Notes: a model not told the origin generated them from the letters alone. DNA of 64,000 nt from Halalkalibacter suaedae (GCF_017939705.1 NZ_JAGKSQ010000009.1:52027-116026); one strand, 5' to 3'. Positions 46,837 through 54,370 are shown, numbered from the stretch's first letter. Translations and numbers: made by a program.

Positions 46837-47135
46837 AAAGAGGCTGGGACAAAAGTGATTTAACTAATAGAAAATCCGAACAATGGTGGTTGGCGGACGT
46901 AAACCGCTCCTGAAATATACTTCGCTTTCCGCGGGAAGCCGGTAAGCCTCCTCGTGCCTTGCACTGCAGGGTCTCACCTTTGACTTTTAGGTGAGGCCAC
47001 TAAAAAAGGTGAAAATCACACATTTTCAGTGGCCTCTTTTAGGTCCGGCAGGAGTCTACGCATATTTCATCCCTACGTGATTGTATTATTCGGTATTTCA
47101 GTTAGGCACTTTAGTTATGTCCCAGCCTCTTTTTG
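46837..47135. repeat. dispersed repeat family B, copy B4
   Basis: AAGAGGCTGGGACAAAAG opens the element and TATGTCCCAGCCTCTTTTT closes it. It has CGGACGTAAACCGCTCCTG and the CTTTCCGCGGGAAGCCGG core, as in B2 and B5. A family C palindrome is inserted near the middle (46993-47036). It occupies nearly the whole 367-nt gap after the CBO0543 gene. Confidence 0.82.
46993..47036. repeat. palindromic repeat family C, copy C1 (nested in B4)
   Basis: GAGGCCACT and AGTGGCCTC are perfect outer arms. Inside, AAAAAAGGTG and CACATTTTC also pair in part. A larger relative lies at 53774 at the same place in copy B5. Confidence 0.75.
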
Positions 47136-47151
47136 CATTTATTCAAACAAA

Positions 47152-47183
47152 AGCCTACTATAAGTAAGTTCTTATAGTAGGCT
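47152..47183. terminator. hairpin between repeat B4 and the reverse-strand genes
   Basis: AGCCTACTATAAG and CTTATAGTAGGCT form a perfect 13-bp stem around a 6-nt loop. On the minus strand it is followed by TTTTG and lies just after the 47204 gene, so it probably ends that transcript. Confidence 0.65.
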
Positions 47184-47203
47184 CATAGTGTTAAAGTGCC
47201 TTT

Positions 47204-47422
47204 TTATTGTGCAGATCTAAAGGAAAGTCCTTTCTCTTGAATAAAAGAGACAATGGTTTCTTGTTTTATCTTATTTGAATTATACGTTAATTTTACTTCA
47301 CCATCAGCAACGTCAATTAAAGCCCGTTCTATCCCTTCGATGTCCATCAGAGAAGTTTCTAATGTTTGAATAGATTTTCGATTCTGAGCAGCTTCTTCAA
47401 TATAAATGGTCATTTCATTCAT
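47204..47422 (-). CDS. HMA-like small protein lacking the CxxC metal motif
   Basis: This 72-residue protein is predicted to have a ferredoxin-like beta-alpha-beta fold similar to heavy-metal-associated domains (MTIYIEEAA, then MDIEGIERALIDVADGEVKLTYN, then ETIVSFIQEKGL). The usual metal-binding CxxC after the first strand is absent, so metal carriage is unlikely. AGAGG lies 8 nt before the ATG. It follows the 47446 gene by 23 nt and is probably in the same unit. The fold is an inference from the pattern of strands. Confidence 0.6.
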   Translation of the reverse strand: MNEMTIYIEEAAQNRKSIQTLETSLMDIEGIERALIDVADGEVKLTYNSNKIKQETIVSFIQEKGLSFRSAQ

Positions 47423-47445
47423 AGTTACATCCTCTTTTCTGAAGA

Positions 47446-47736
47446 CTATAACGGTGCATCCTTATAAGGTTCTTCTCGGTCCTTATTATCTTCATCATGG
47501 GTGTGATGTGCAGCAGGAAATTGTCTAGGGAGATCCTGGTGCAAGTTCCTGAATTCATATGAAGAGTTACTATAATATTGTTGACCGTGCGTCCATGGGG
47601 TTTCTTTATTTTTCACAGGCTCGTTTACTCCACGGGGGGAACCATAAAAACCCTCTGGGAACTCTTCAGCTGTTAAAAAGGTTCTTTGTGTCTCTACGTT
47701 CGTGAAATCCGTATACTGTTCATCTTCTCGGCTCAT
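47446..47736 (-). CDS. conserved small hydrophilic protein
   Basis: This 96-residue protein is rich in Asp, Glu, Pro and His, and is likely disordered in large part. The block RTFLTAEEFPEGFYGSPRG is like that of small cytosolic proteins of unknown role in Bacillus, but I cannot name it. The strong ribosome binding site AGGAGGGG lies just before the ATG. It is the first gene of a short reverse operon with the HMA-like gene. Confidence 0.65.
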   Translation of the reverse strand: MSREDEQYTDFTNVETQRTFLTAEEFPEGFYGSPRGVNEPVKNKETPWTHGQQYYSNSSYEFRNLHQDLPRQFPAAHHTHDEDNKDREEPYKDAPL

Positions 47737-47764
47737 ATGACCCCTCCTAGATGAAATTAAGAAA

Positions 47765-47849
47765 GAGGTCGGAACATGATTATTATGTTTAACGAAATTC
47801 CAAACGAGTTAAGGAATTTCATCTATTTAAACAATTTTATTCCGACCTC
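47765..47849 (-). terminator. large hairpin downstream of the 47864 gene
   Basis: GAGGTCGGAA (47765-47774) pairs perfectly with TTCCGACCTC (47840-47849), enclosing a second stem GAAATTCC/GGAATTTC. It lies between two reverse-strand genes and can end transcription of the upstream one. It resembles the ends of family B repeats in design but not in sequence. Confidence 0.55.
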
Positions 47850-47863
47850 AATCCAAAGACAGG

Positions 47864-48028
47864 CTACTCTTGATTCATTTGGTTGAATGCTTTTTGGATA
47901 GGCTGCATCATGTTATTCATTCCGCCGTTGTTACGACCTCTCATTAAGCCGTAAGCTGCAGCGCCAATTCCTACACCTACTAGGGAATACATCATAGCAT
48001 TTCCGTTACCTTTACGCTTTTTACCATT
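47864..48028 (-). CDS. small membrane protein, probably frameshifted at its 5' end
   Basis: The main frame gives AMMYSLVGVGIGAAAYGLMRG and then an Asn/Met-rich end (54 codons from an ATG at 48028), like the small YrzQ/DUF3918-type Bacillus proteins. However, the only good ribosome binding site (AAAGGAG) is 7 nt before an ATG at 48038. That frame reads MFGNGKKRKGNG and then leaves the good frame at a run of four T (plus strand, 48000-48003). One base fewer in that run would join both parts into a 57-residue protein. A real frameshift or a sequencing error are both possible. Confidence 0.55.
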   Translation of the reverse strand, partial: NGKKRKGNGNAMMYSLVGVGIGAAAYGLMRGRNNGGMNNMMQPIQKAFNQMNQE

Positions 48029-48228
48029 TCCAAACATGTAAACAACTCCTTTTAGAATTTAATTTAACTAACAAGCATTTCTTAGTTTTCATTTTTACTG
48101 TCAAATTAAACAAGGGGTTCGTTACCAATTTGACTTAATAACTTTGGACTTAGCACATATTTCCTAAAATAGTGGTTAATTTAAGCTTGTAAGAAAAAAT
48201 ACAACATGGTTGTACAGGAGGAATTCAA

Positions 48229-48525
48229 ATGTTTCAAAATCAAATGAACTCATCTTCAATGGGACATCAAGTTCAAAGCATGATCAACCAAATGCAACAA
48301 ATGGAGCAGCAGCATGCTCAGCAATTAAAGCAGGTATCTGGGCAATTACAACAAATGTCACAACGTGAAGCAATGGTTGGTCAGCAAATCCAACAATTAT
48401 CACATCTGTGCACACAGCTTATTCAAGAGAATCAACGCTTATCGTCACAATCTCAACCGCATTTTAATCAAGCTCAGCCTATGTTCAACCAGAGCCAAAA
48501 CCAAAACCCAAGTCAATTTCAGTAA
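48229..48525 (+). CDS. glutamine-rich hypothetical protein
   Basis: This 98-residue protein is very rich in Gln, Ser, Met and Asn. The middle part (about 15-75) is a predicted helix or coiled coil (QMQQMEQQHAQQLKQVSGQL), and the tail has QP/QNQ repeats. No signal peptide or membrane segment is seen. AGGAGG lies before the ATG. It resembles small spore- or coat-associated proteins only in composition; I do not recognise a family. A small ORF follows 28 nt downstream. Confidence 0.6.
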   Translation: MFQNQMNSSSMGHQVQSMINQMQQMEQQHAQQLKQVSGQLQQMSQREAMVGQQIQQLSHLCTQLIQENQRLSSQSQPHFNQAQPMFNQSQNQNPSQFQ

Positions 48526-48553
48526 AACCTAACAATCATCCGGAGGGGTTTAC

Positions 48554-48706
48554 TTGCGAGAAAAGGTAATTGTTACTGAAATCCCTAGAGAAAGACAAGA
48601 AAAGTATTCGGTAAAAGAGCTTTTTAAGTCTCCTATCTTCCATAGACAAATTCATGGCGATCAAATCTACATACCATTGGATAAGGAAAGACTCTGGGGT
48701 ATATAA
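48554..48706 (+). CDS. small hypothetical protein (TTG start)
   Basis: This 50-residue ORF starts with TTG, 8 nt after a strong GGAGGGG, and reads MREKVIVTEIPRERQEKYSV and on to a DKERLWGI end. It has no homologue I can name. The good ribosome binding site, the close spacing to the Gln-rich gene and the terminator directly after the stop support it as a real gene. Confidence 0.6.
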   Translation: MREKVIVTEIPRERQEKYSVKELFKSPIFHRQIHGDQIYIPLDKERLWGI

Positions 48707-48708
48707 CA

Positions 48709-48744
48709 GAAAGAGGTGGAAATCTTATTTCCACCTCTTTTTGC
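48709..48744 (+). terminator. terminator after the 48554 gene
   Basis: GAAAGAGGTGGAAAT pairs with ATTTCCACCTCTTT around CTT, followed by T. Confidence 0.88.
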
Positions 48745-48840
48745 TTTGATCCATTCTGGGTTGAAAAATAACCCAGGAAAGCCAAAAATAAATAATAGAA
48801 ATCATGTGATAATCAGTTTATAATACGACTCCTATCTATT

Positions 48841-48860
48841 TAGTACATGGGTTTGTACTA
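48841..48860 (+). promoter_or_regulatory. inverted repeat upstream of the S14 gene
   Basis: TAGTACA and TGTACTA are perfect arms separated by TGGGTT. A TATAAT box lies at 48819-48824, so the repeat is just downstream of the probable transcription start, a good place for an operator or a 5' hairpin. It does not match the Zur box known for alternative ribosomal protein genes. Confidence 0.45.
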
Positions 48861-48890
48861 CTTAAGTATCGAAAATTGGAGTGATAATAT

Positions 48891-49076
48891 ATGGCAAAGA
48901 AATCAATGATTGCAAAATCAAAGCGAGTACCTAAATATAATGTTCAAGCATATACAAGATGTCAAAAATGTGGCCGTCCTCATTCTGTTCTTAGAAAGTT
49001 TAGACTCTGTCGGATTTGTGTTAGAGAATTAGCTCATAAAGGTCAAATTCCTGGTATGAAAAAGGCTAGCTGGTAA
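48891..49076 (+). CDS. rpsN: 30S ribosomal protein S14, zinc-binding type
   Basis: This 61-residue S14 of type Z carries the four-Cys zinc site (CQKCGRPH then CRICVREL) and the C-terminal [12 protein letters not shown]14 helps assemble the head of the small ribosomal subunit. It stands alone, outside any ribosomal protein operon, whereas the main copy in Bacillus lies in the spc operon. It may therefore be a second copy. Known second copies in Bacillus usually lack the Cys residues, which makes this one unusual. The upstream TAGTACA/TGTACTA palindrome may control it. Confidence 0.92.
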   Translation: MAKKSMIAKSKRVPKYNVQAYTRCQKCGRPHSVLRKFRLCRICVRELAHKGQIPGMKKASW

Positions 49077-49090
49077 GAGAAATAGTATCT

Positions 49091-49406
49091 AAAAAGGATG
49101 GGACATAAACTAAAGTGGTCAACTGAAATTCTGAACAAAGCATTTATTAGTGAATGAATATCATTAAACTTGTAACCTGTCGACCAAGTCTCATGAAGTG
49201 AGACGGCCGACAGGTTATTGGTACTTAAAGAGAGTGGCCAAAAAAGTAGCTTCGAATACGCTACCAGGATGGGGGGGCACGCACCCGCTGGAGGGCGTTA
49301 AACTAACCGCCCTCACGGAAAGCGAATTATATTTTAGGAGCGGTATCTGTACACTTCTTTGTTAGGGCTTAGATCAGTTTAGACAATTTTGTTCCTGTCT
49401 CTTTCT
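49091..49406. repeat. mosaic of repeat families B and A (copy B6)
   Basis: It opens AAAAAGGATGGGACATAAAC and closes TTTGTTCCTGTCTCTTTC, as family B ends do, with CTGAACAAAGC and CTTTGTTAG further in. The middle differs: a hairpin CCTGTCGACCAAGTCTCA/TGAGACGGCCGACAGG at about 49178-49218, then a fragment of family A (49246-49310), then GGAAAGCGAATTATATTTT as in family B. It fills the gap of about 400 nt after the S14 gene. Confidence 0.65.
49246..49310 (-). repeat. partial family A repeat (A4) inside B6
   Basis: GTAGCTTCGAATACGCTACC, then GGATGGGGGGGCA, CACCCGCTGGAGGGCG and AACTAACCG follow the same order as in A1 (reverse orientation), with several base changes. Confidence 0.65.
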
Positions 49407-49485
49407 AGATATGCGAGGGTTACATCTAACGCTTGAAGGGTAATAAAATATAGTAAAACAAACCTTGCCAAAATACGATCCTTCT

Positions 49486-49662
49486 TTAATCAGAATTTGC
49501 TCGATCTGTCATACGCCAGTTAATGATAGCGATTGCTACGAAAAGAATAAACAAAAAGATATAGACTCTGTCTGACCAATTTCCGATTCCTGTAAAAGCA
49601 AGAAATACCCATAATAAAGCAGCGATAAATAGAATGATACTTCCAACCGGTATCTTTTTCAT
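49486..49662 (-). CDS. small two-helix membrane protein
   Basis: This 58-residue protein starts MKKIPVGSIILFIAALLWVF and has two hydrophobic helices (about 7-25 and 33-48) separated by GIGNWSDR. It ends with a polar tail. GGAGG lies before the ATG on the minus strand. I do not recognise the family. The longer frame over the same bases (49520-49756) has no ribosome binding site and looks like a shadow. Confidence 0.65.
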   Translation of the reverse strand: MKKIPVGSIILFIAALLWVFLAFTGIGNWSDRVYIFLFILFVAIAIINWRMTDRANSD

Positions 49663-49845
49663 ATATACGTCCTCCTAAAGCATCAGTTTTCTTAGTTTGT
49701 GCATCATCGATTAAATTAAACATGTTGAAATCCGCACAAATTGATGATGGATGCATAGGGTAATAAAGAGTGACATTTAACTTAATAAAAAAAACGAGCC
49801 TAACACGAATTAGAGAAAAACAGTATGCTAAAGGAGCTGATTATC

Positions 49846-50016
49846 TTGAATGAGTATGAAGGCTTGGAGTGGGAACGGCTAGTTAGGAAGCACATACCGA
49901 ATGTGACAGATGAGCAATGTGAGTACATCCTTTGGGAGAAAACGACGTTCCCTTTAGGGACAATTGAGGAAATTGAAGAGAAGCTCGTCGAATACAAGCA
50001 GAAGGTTAATGGCTAG
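49846..50016 (+). CDS. small hypothetical protein (TTG start)
   Basis: This protein of about 56 residues is acidic and predicted helical (MNEYEGLEWERLVRKHIPNV, then EIEEKLVEYKQKVNG at the end). I place the start at TTG 49846 because AAAGGAG lies 9 nt upstream; an ATG at 49825 is in frame but has no site before it. No family is recognised. A hairpin of AAATTGCTATA type and a terminator follow. Confidence 0.6.
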   Translation: MNEYEGLEWERLVRKHIPNVTDEQCEYILWEKTTFPLGTIEEIEEKLVEYKQKVNG

Positions 50017-50097
50017 GCTACTACTGTTTCAAATTGCTATAGTTCCTTAAGGAAAAGGACTTATAGCAATTTGAAAAGAAGGATGATTCGTTTTGAA

Positions 50098-50124
50098 ACC
50101 GAGCATTTAAGCTCGGTTTTTTTA
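50098..50124 (+). terminator. terminator upstream of the ABC exporter
   Basis: ACCGAGC pairs with GCTCGGT around ATTTAA, followed by TTTTTT. A second hairpin without a T-run (AAATTGCTATA...TATAGCAATTT) lies just before it. Confidence 0.8.
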
Positions 50125-50163
50125 AATTCATTCCTTTAGTTAAGAATTGAATTTATTGTATTT

Positions 50164-50202
50164 GTCAATTATAATTGATTTTCATTATCAATTATAATTG
50201 AC
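50164..50202 (+). promoter_or_regulatory. 39-nt palindrome overlapping a Fur-like box
   Basis: The 16-nt arms GTCAATTATAATTGAT (50164-50179) and ATCAATTATAATTGAC (50187-50202) are perfect inverted repeats around TTTCATT. Each arm is itself nearly a palindrome (TCAATTATAATTGA). The centre TGATTTTCATTATCA (50176-50190) matches the Fur pattern TGATAATnATTATCA at 12 of 14 positions. It lies 26-64 nt before the ABC exporter start, so it is probably an operator. Confidence 0.6.
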
Positions 50203-50227
50203 TTGGTAAAGTTGAAGGAGTGAATAT

Positions 50228-51937
50228 ATGTTAAAGCGATTTTTCTCGTATTATAAGCCATATAAGTTCTTATTTATTTTAGACTTTTCGTGTGCTGTTT
50301 TTGTTGGACTGCTTGAGTTAGCCTTTCCGCTTGCGGTTAACCATGTTATTGATGAATTGCTACCGAATTCGAATTGGACCGTCATTCTTTGGGCTTGTTT
50401 AGGTCTATTGCTGATCTATACTATTAACACAGGGCTCCACTATGTTGTGACCTATTGGGGGCATATGCTCGGTATTAATATAGAGACGGATATGAGGAGA
50501 AAGCTATTTCAGCATATGCAAAAGCTTTCTTTTGGTTACTATGATAGTAATAAGACAGGGCATTCGATTTCAAGATTGACGAAGGATCTTGAAGAGATTG
50601 GCGAAGTTGCTCATCACGGACCTGAGGATGTCTTTGTTGCAGTGATGACTTTGGTTGGTGCATTTATTTTAATGCTTACAATCAATTGGAAGTTAGCAAT
50701 TATTTCTTTCATTGTTATTCCATTTCTAACGTATTTAGCGATCTACTTTAATAAGAAAATGACCCGAACCTTTAGAAAGATGTTTAGTGATGTAGCAGAT
50801 ATTAATGCTCGTGTTGAGGACAGCATCGGTGGAATTCGTGTTGTACAAGCATTTGCCAATGAAAAACACGAACAGAAGCAATTTGGTGTTAATAATGAAC
50901 GCTACCGGAAAACGAAGCTAGAATCTTATAAAATTATGGCCCAAAATGTAACGGCCAATTATATGTTTATGAGAATTATTACTCTATTTACGCTATTATT
51001 CGGAACCTTTTTTGTTATCCGTGGAGAATTAACGAATGGTGAATTTGTTGCCTTCATCTTACTAGCTAATATTTTGCTTGGACCGATTCAGAAGATTAAT
51101 GCGGTTATTGAGAGCTACCCTAAGGGGATTGCTGGATTCAAGCGTTATACTGAAGTATTAGATACACAACCAGATATTGAAGATGTACCTAATGCAAGAA
51201 ATGTTGAACTGAAGGGAAATATTGATTATAAACATGTTACCTTTGGTTACGAAGGTGTAGACAATGTCCTAAATGATATTAGTTTGTCAGTAAAAGCTGG
51301 CGAGACGATTGCCTTTGTTGGTCCTTCTGGAGCAGGGAAAACGACATTATGTAGCTTATTACCTCGTTTTTACGAAACAAAGGCAGGAAGCATTGAAATT
51401 GATGGAGTAGACATTCGTGAAATGAAGCTTGAATCACTTCGTAGTCAGATTGGGATTGTTCAACAGGATGTCTTTTTATTCTCAGGTACAATTAGAGAAA
51501 ATATCTCCTATGGAAAATTAGATGCGACTGATGAAGAATTGCTTGAAGCGGCAAAACGAGCACAATTAGAGGAATTTATTAAGACGCAGCCACAAGGATT
51601 GGATACAGTCATTGGTGAAAGGGGAGTTAAGCTCTCAGGAGGACAAAAGCAACGACTTGCAATCGCTAGGATGTTCCTGAAGAACCCACCAATTCTTATT
51701 CTTGATGAGGCGACATCTGCCCTCGATACAGAGACTGAAGTAGCTATTCAACAGGCATTAGCTGAGTTGTCTAAAGGAAGAACAACACTTGTCATTGCCC
51801 ATCGGTTAGCTACAATTAAGAATGCTGATCGGATTATGGTTGTTACAAAGGATGGTATTGCTGAGGAAGGAAATCATGAGGAACTAATTGAATCTGATGG
51901 GATTTACCGCAGATTGCATGTAGCTCAGTTCGGGTAA
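50228..51937 (+). CDS. ABC exporter (fused membrane and ATP-binding domains)
   Basis: This 569-residue half-transporter of the type I exporter family works as a dimer. The N-terminal six-helix membrane domain covers about 1-310. The ATP-binding domain covers about 330-565 with Walker A GPSGAGKTT (about 368), signature LSGGQKQR (about 470), Walker B ILILDEATSALD and the switch His in VIAHRLATI. It resembles Bacillus YgaD-type multidrug or lipid exporters. The Fur-like palindrome upstream hints at a link to metal or haem stress (inference). It stands alone with terminators on both sides. Confidence 0.93.
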   Translation: MLKRFFSYYKPYKFLFILDFSCAVFVGLLELAFPLAVNHVIDELLPNSNWTVILWACLGLLLIYTINTGLHYVVTYWGHMLGINIETDMRRKLFQHMQKLSFGYYDSNKTGHSISRLTKDLEEIGEVAHHGPEDVFVAVMTLVGAFILMLTINWKLAIISFIVIPFLTYLAIYFNKKMTRTFRKMFSDVADINARVEDSIGGIRVVQAFANEKHEQKQFGVNNERYRKTKLESYKIMAQNVTANYMFMRIITLFTLLFGTFFVIRGELTNGEFVAFILLANILLGPIQKINAVIESYPKGIAGFKRYTEVLDTQPDIEDVPNARNVELKGNIDYKHVTFGYEGVDNVLNDISLSVKAGETIAFVGPSGAGKTTLCSLLPRFYETKAGSIEIDGVDIREMKLESLRSQIGIVQQDVFLFSGTIRENISYGKLDATDEELLEAAKRAQLEEFIKTQPQGLDTVIGERGVKLSGGQKQRLAIARMFLKNPPILILDEATSALDTETEVAIQQALAELSKGRTTLVIAHRLATIKNADRIMVVTKDGIAEEGNHEELIESDGIYRRLHVAQFG

Positions 51938-51990
51938 AAGCAGCGTATGTCGATCAACGAATTTTTTACTTGGAATTAGGGTGTTTTAAT

Positions 51991-52040
51991 GAAAAGGCCA
52001 TTGGAAAAAGGGTTAACCTTGATCAATGACCTTTTTCTAT
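51991..52040 (+). terminator. terminator after the ABC exporter gene
   Basis: GAAAAGGCCATTG pairs with CAATGACCTTTTTC with one mismatch, followed by a short T-rich end. Confidence 0.7.
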
Positions 52041-52110
52041 TTACTAGCAAATTGAAAAATAATTCGTTACACTAATGGATACGCATGTTGGTTTGTTGGG
52101 AGGAAAAATA

Positions 52111-52779
52111 ATGCAATCAGATAACGAGTTCAAAGTTCCAAAACAGGTGCTGATTATGACCTCCGTCGAAGCGGAAAAAGAAGCTGTGTTGCGAGGGATT
52201 AACGGATTAGAGAGTTTTGATGTAGAGGTAGCAGGTGTAGGACCAGTAGCTTCAGCTATTTCAACAACGATCGCACTATCAAATAAAGGATATGACCTTG
52301 TTATTAATATGGGAATAGCCGGTGGATTTAAGGAAATAGCAGAGATTGGCTCGATTGTCGTTGGGACTGACTCAATTGCTGCAGATCTAGGTGCTGAAAC
52401 TGCTGAAGGTTTTCAAACAATTGAAGAGTTGGGATTCGGAACATCTCTTGCAATTGCTGATCATGAGCTAGTTACAAAACTAAAAGATAAGTTGAAAGAC
52501 ACAGAGCTTATTGGACAAGCTGCACCGATCTTAACACTGTCAACTGTGACTGGTACGGTTGAAACCGCGCAGCAATTACAGCAGAGATATCCTAAGGCTG
52601 CAGCAGAGGCAATGGAGGGATTTGGCGTTGCAATGGCTGCTAAGAAAAAGGGAATCCCCTTTCTCGAAATCCGCTCAATCTCAAATATCATAGGTCCTCG
52701 TGACCGTGATTCATGGAAAATCAAAGATGCTTTAGTCTCTTTAGAAAAAACAGCGAAACTAGTAACGGAGGTAGTCTAG
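52111..52779 (+). CDS. mqnB: futalosine hydrolase
   Basis: MqnB cleaves futalosine to dehypoxanthine futalosine in the alternative menaquinone pathway. The protein has about 222 residues and belongs to the nucleoside phosphorylase superfamily: VAGVGPVASAISTTIAL, VINMGIAGGFKEIAEIGSIVV and AAEAMEGFGVAMAAKKKGIPFLEIRSISN are seen. I chose the ATG at 52111, which has GGGAGG 7 nt upstream, over an ATG at 52075 without a site. The stop codon directly abuts the ATG of mqnD, so they are coupled. Confidence 0.92.
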   Translation: MQSDNEFKVPKQVLIMTSVEAEKEAVLRGINGLESFDVEVAGVGPVASAISTTIALSNKGYDLVINMGIAGGFKEIAEIGSIVVGTDSIAADLGAETAEGFQTIEELGFGTSLAIADHELVTKLKDKLKDTELIGQAAPILTLSTVTGTVETAQQLQQRYPKAAAEAMEGFGVAMAAKKKGIPFLEIRSISNIIGPRDRDSWKIKDALVSLEKTAKLVTEVV

Positions 52780-53613
52780 ATGAACATTGCTTTTTCACCT
52801 TGTCCAAATGATACATTTGTATTTTATGCTTGGGTTCATGGTCTTATTAAAGATGCCCCAGCTCTCGATGTTACCTATGCGGATATTGATAAGACGAATA
52901 ACTGGGCTGCAGAAGGCCAGGGTCCTGAAGTAATGAAAATCTCATATGCGGCTCTCCCATGGGTGCTGAAGGATTATGCTCTGGTTCCTTGTGGCGGAGC
53001 TTTAGGTAGAGGGTGTGGTCCCTTAGTTTTAACGAATTCTTCTTCGAAAGATCCAAGTCAACTAAGTGGTCGAAAGGTAGCCGTGCCAAGTGAGCGTTCA
53101 ACGGCCTATTTATTATTCCGTTTATGGGCTGCCGAGCACGTTCCAGGTGGTGTTGGAGAAATCATCGTCATGCCATTTAATGAAATCATGCCGGCTGTTA
53201 GAGATGGAAGGATAGACGCAGGACTTGTTATACATGAAGCACGATTTACCTATCACAATTATGGATTATCGATGTTAACTGATTTAGGAAACTGGTGGGA
53301 GGAAGATACGAAATTACCGATTCCACTTGGGGCTATCATTGCTCATCGTTCAATGGATGCAGGTGCTATTGCAAAATGGGCAAGAGCGTCTGTTGACTAT
53401 GCATGGAGTCACCCAGAAGAGACAAATGACTACGTGATGAAGCATGCCCAGGAGCTTTCAGAGGATGTAGCGAAATCACATATTGATCTTTATGTTAACG
53501 ACTTTACTGCTGAATTGGGCGAGGATGGATATGGGGCAATAACTGAACTGCTAGGACGAGCAATGCGAGAGGGGCTTGTCCCGGAGTTTGATCTTGAATT
53601 GTTGAAAAAATAA
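52780..53613 (+). CDS. mqnD: 1,4-dihydroxy-6-naphthoate synthase
   Basis: MqnD converts cyclic dehypoxanthine futalosine to 1,4-dihydroxy-6-naphthoate, a later step of the futalosine pathway. It has 277 residues with the periplasmic-binding-protein-like fold. Conserved blocks are FSPCPNDTFVFYAWVHG at the start, then PCGGALGRGCGPLVLT and VIHEARFTYHNYGLSMLTDLG (catalytic His). GGAGG lies at the end of mqnB. MqnA, MqnC and MqnE are not in this window. Confidence 0.95.
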   Translation: MNIAFSPCPNDTFVFYAWVHGLIKDAPALDVTYADIDKTNNWAAEGQGPEVMKISYAALPWVLKDYALVPCGGALGRGCGPLVLTNSSSKDPSQLSGRKVAVPSERSTAYLLFRLWAAEHVPGGVGEIIVMPFNEIMPAVRDGRIDAGLVIHEARFTYHNYGLSMLTDLGNWWEEDTKLPIPLGAIIAHRSMDAGAIAKWARASVDYAWSHPEETNDYVMKHAQELSEDVAKSHIDLYVNDFTAELGEDGYGAITELLGRAMREGLVPEFDLELLKK

Positions 53614-53619
53614 CAAGTA

Positions 53620-54046
53620 GGAGTCCGGGACAAATGTATTTTAATTAAATGAAAAGGCGAACAATAATAGATGGTGCAGAACCACTGTTCCCTGAAATTT
53701 ACTTTGCTTTCCGCGGGAAGCCGGTGATCCGCATTACGCTACGCCTGTGGGGTCTCACCCTTGGCTTTTACATGAGGCCACTGAAAAAGTCACTTTTAGC
53801 AGATTCGAGGAAGCAGCAATGGCTCCACACGTTGCACGCCTGCTATGAGAAACCCACTCATAGCAGGCTTAAGACAAAGCAACGGTTACGCTCATTGCTT
53901 AAAGGCCACTGAAGAAAGGTGAAAATCACACCTTTTTCAGTGGCCTCTTTTACATCCCGCAGGAGTCTACGTATATTTCATCCGCTATGTGATTGCTTTG
54001 TTCGGTATTTCAGTTAGACAATTTAGTTATGTCCCAGCCTTTTTTG
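53620..54046. repeat. dispersed repeat family B, copy B5 (with large insertion)
   Basis: It begins GGAGTCCGGGACAAATG a few bases after the mqnD stop and ends TATGTCCCAGCCTTTTTT. It has the CTTTCCGCGGGAAGCCGGTG core and GGTCTCACCC, then CCCGCAGGAGTCTACGTATA, as in B2. A family C element of about 174 nt is inserted between these parts. The 87-codon frame over it (53649-53912) is a chance ORF. Confidence 0.8.
53774..53947. repeat. palindromic repeat family C, copy C2 (nested in B5)
   Basis: The outer arms GAGGCCACTGAAAAAG and CTTTTTCAGTGGCCTC are perfect inverted repeats. Inside are the hairpin GCCTGCTATGAG/CTCATAGCAGGC, and AGCAGATTCGAGGAAGCAGC, which is similar to a stretch at about 29182. 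GGTGAAAATCACACC near the right end is shared with C1. Confidence 0.75.
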
Positions 54047-54194
54047 CATAAATTCTTTTTTTAATTCTTTACCCATACAATCAAGTCTTGTAGTTTAACT
54101 ATCAGATAGAACTGAAGTATCTATATATGAGCCGAATAGTAAGTATGGGTTAGAAAGAAAGTAGGTAAGTTAAATTCTCATCTATCCTCTTATC

Positions 54195-54325
54195 AAGCGG
54201 ACGGGATGGGAGGTCCGACTCCTGCAGGGGGAAAGGGCAGGTTGAAATCCACCGGCAGAGCCGGTTAGTTCAACGCCCGCCGGCGGGTGTGTGCCCCCCA
54301 TCCCGGTAGCGGTGCCGAAGCATTT
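54195..54325 (+). repeat. GC-rich dispersed repeat family A, copy A3
   Basis: AAGCGGACGGGATGGGAGG opens the element, CCACCGGCAGAGCCGGTTAG lies in the middle and CCCCATCCCGGTAGCGG near the end, colinear with A2. It lies between repeat B5 and the end of the reverse-strand DHH gene. The 77-codon frame across it (54287-54520) is not a gene. Confidence 0.8.
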
Positions 54326-54370
54326 TATTATGGCAACGCTCATCACTACTCCCTATTCATAAGCAATATA

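Noticed and set aside
48841..48860. Zur box for the S14 gene
   Set aside because: The palindrome TAGTACA/TGTACTA does not fit TCGTAATnATTACGA, so Zur control is not supported.
49520..49756. 78-codon reverse-strand frame
   Set aside because: A shorter frame on the same strand (49486-49662) has a strong ribosome binding site and two clean membrane helices; the longer frame looks like its shadow.
53649..53912. 87-codon plus-strand frame
   Set aside because: It lies entirely in repeats B5 and C2 and has no ribosome binding site.
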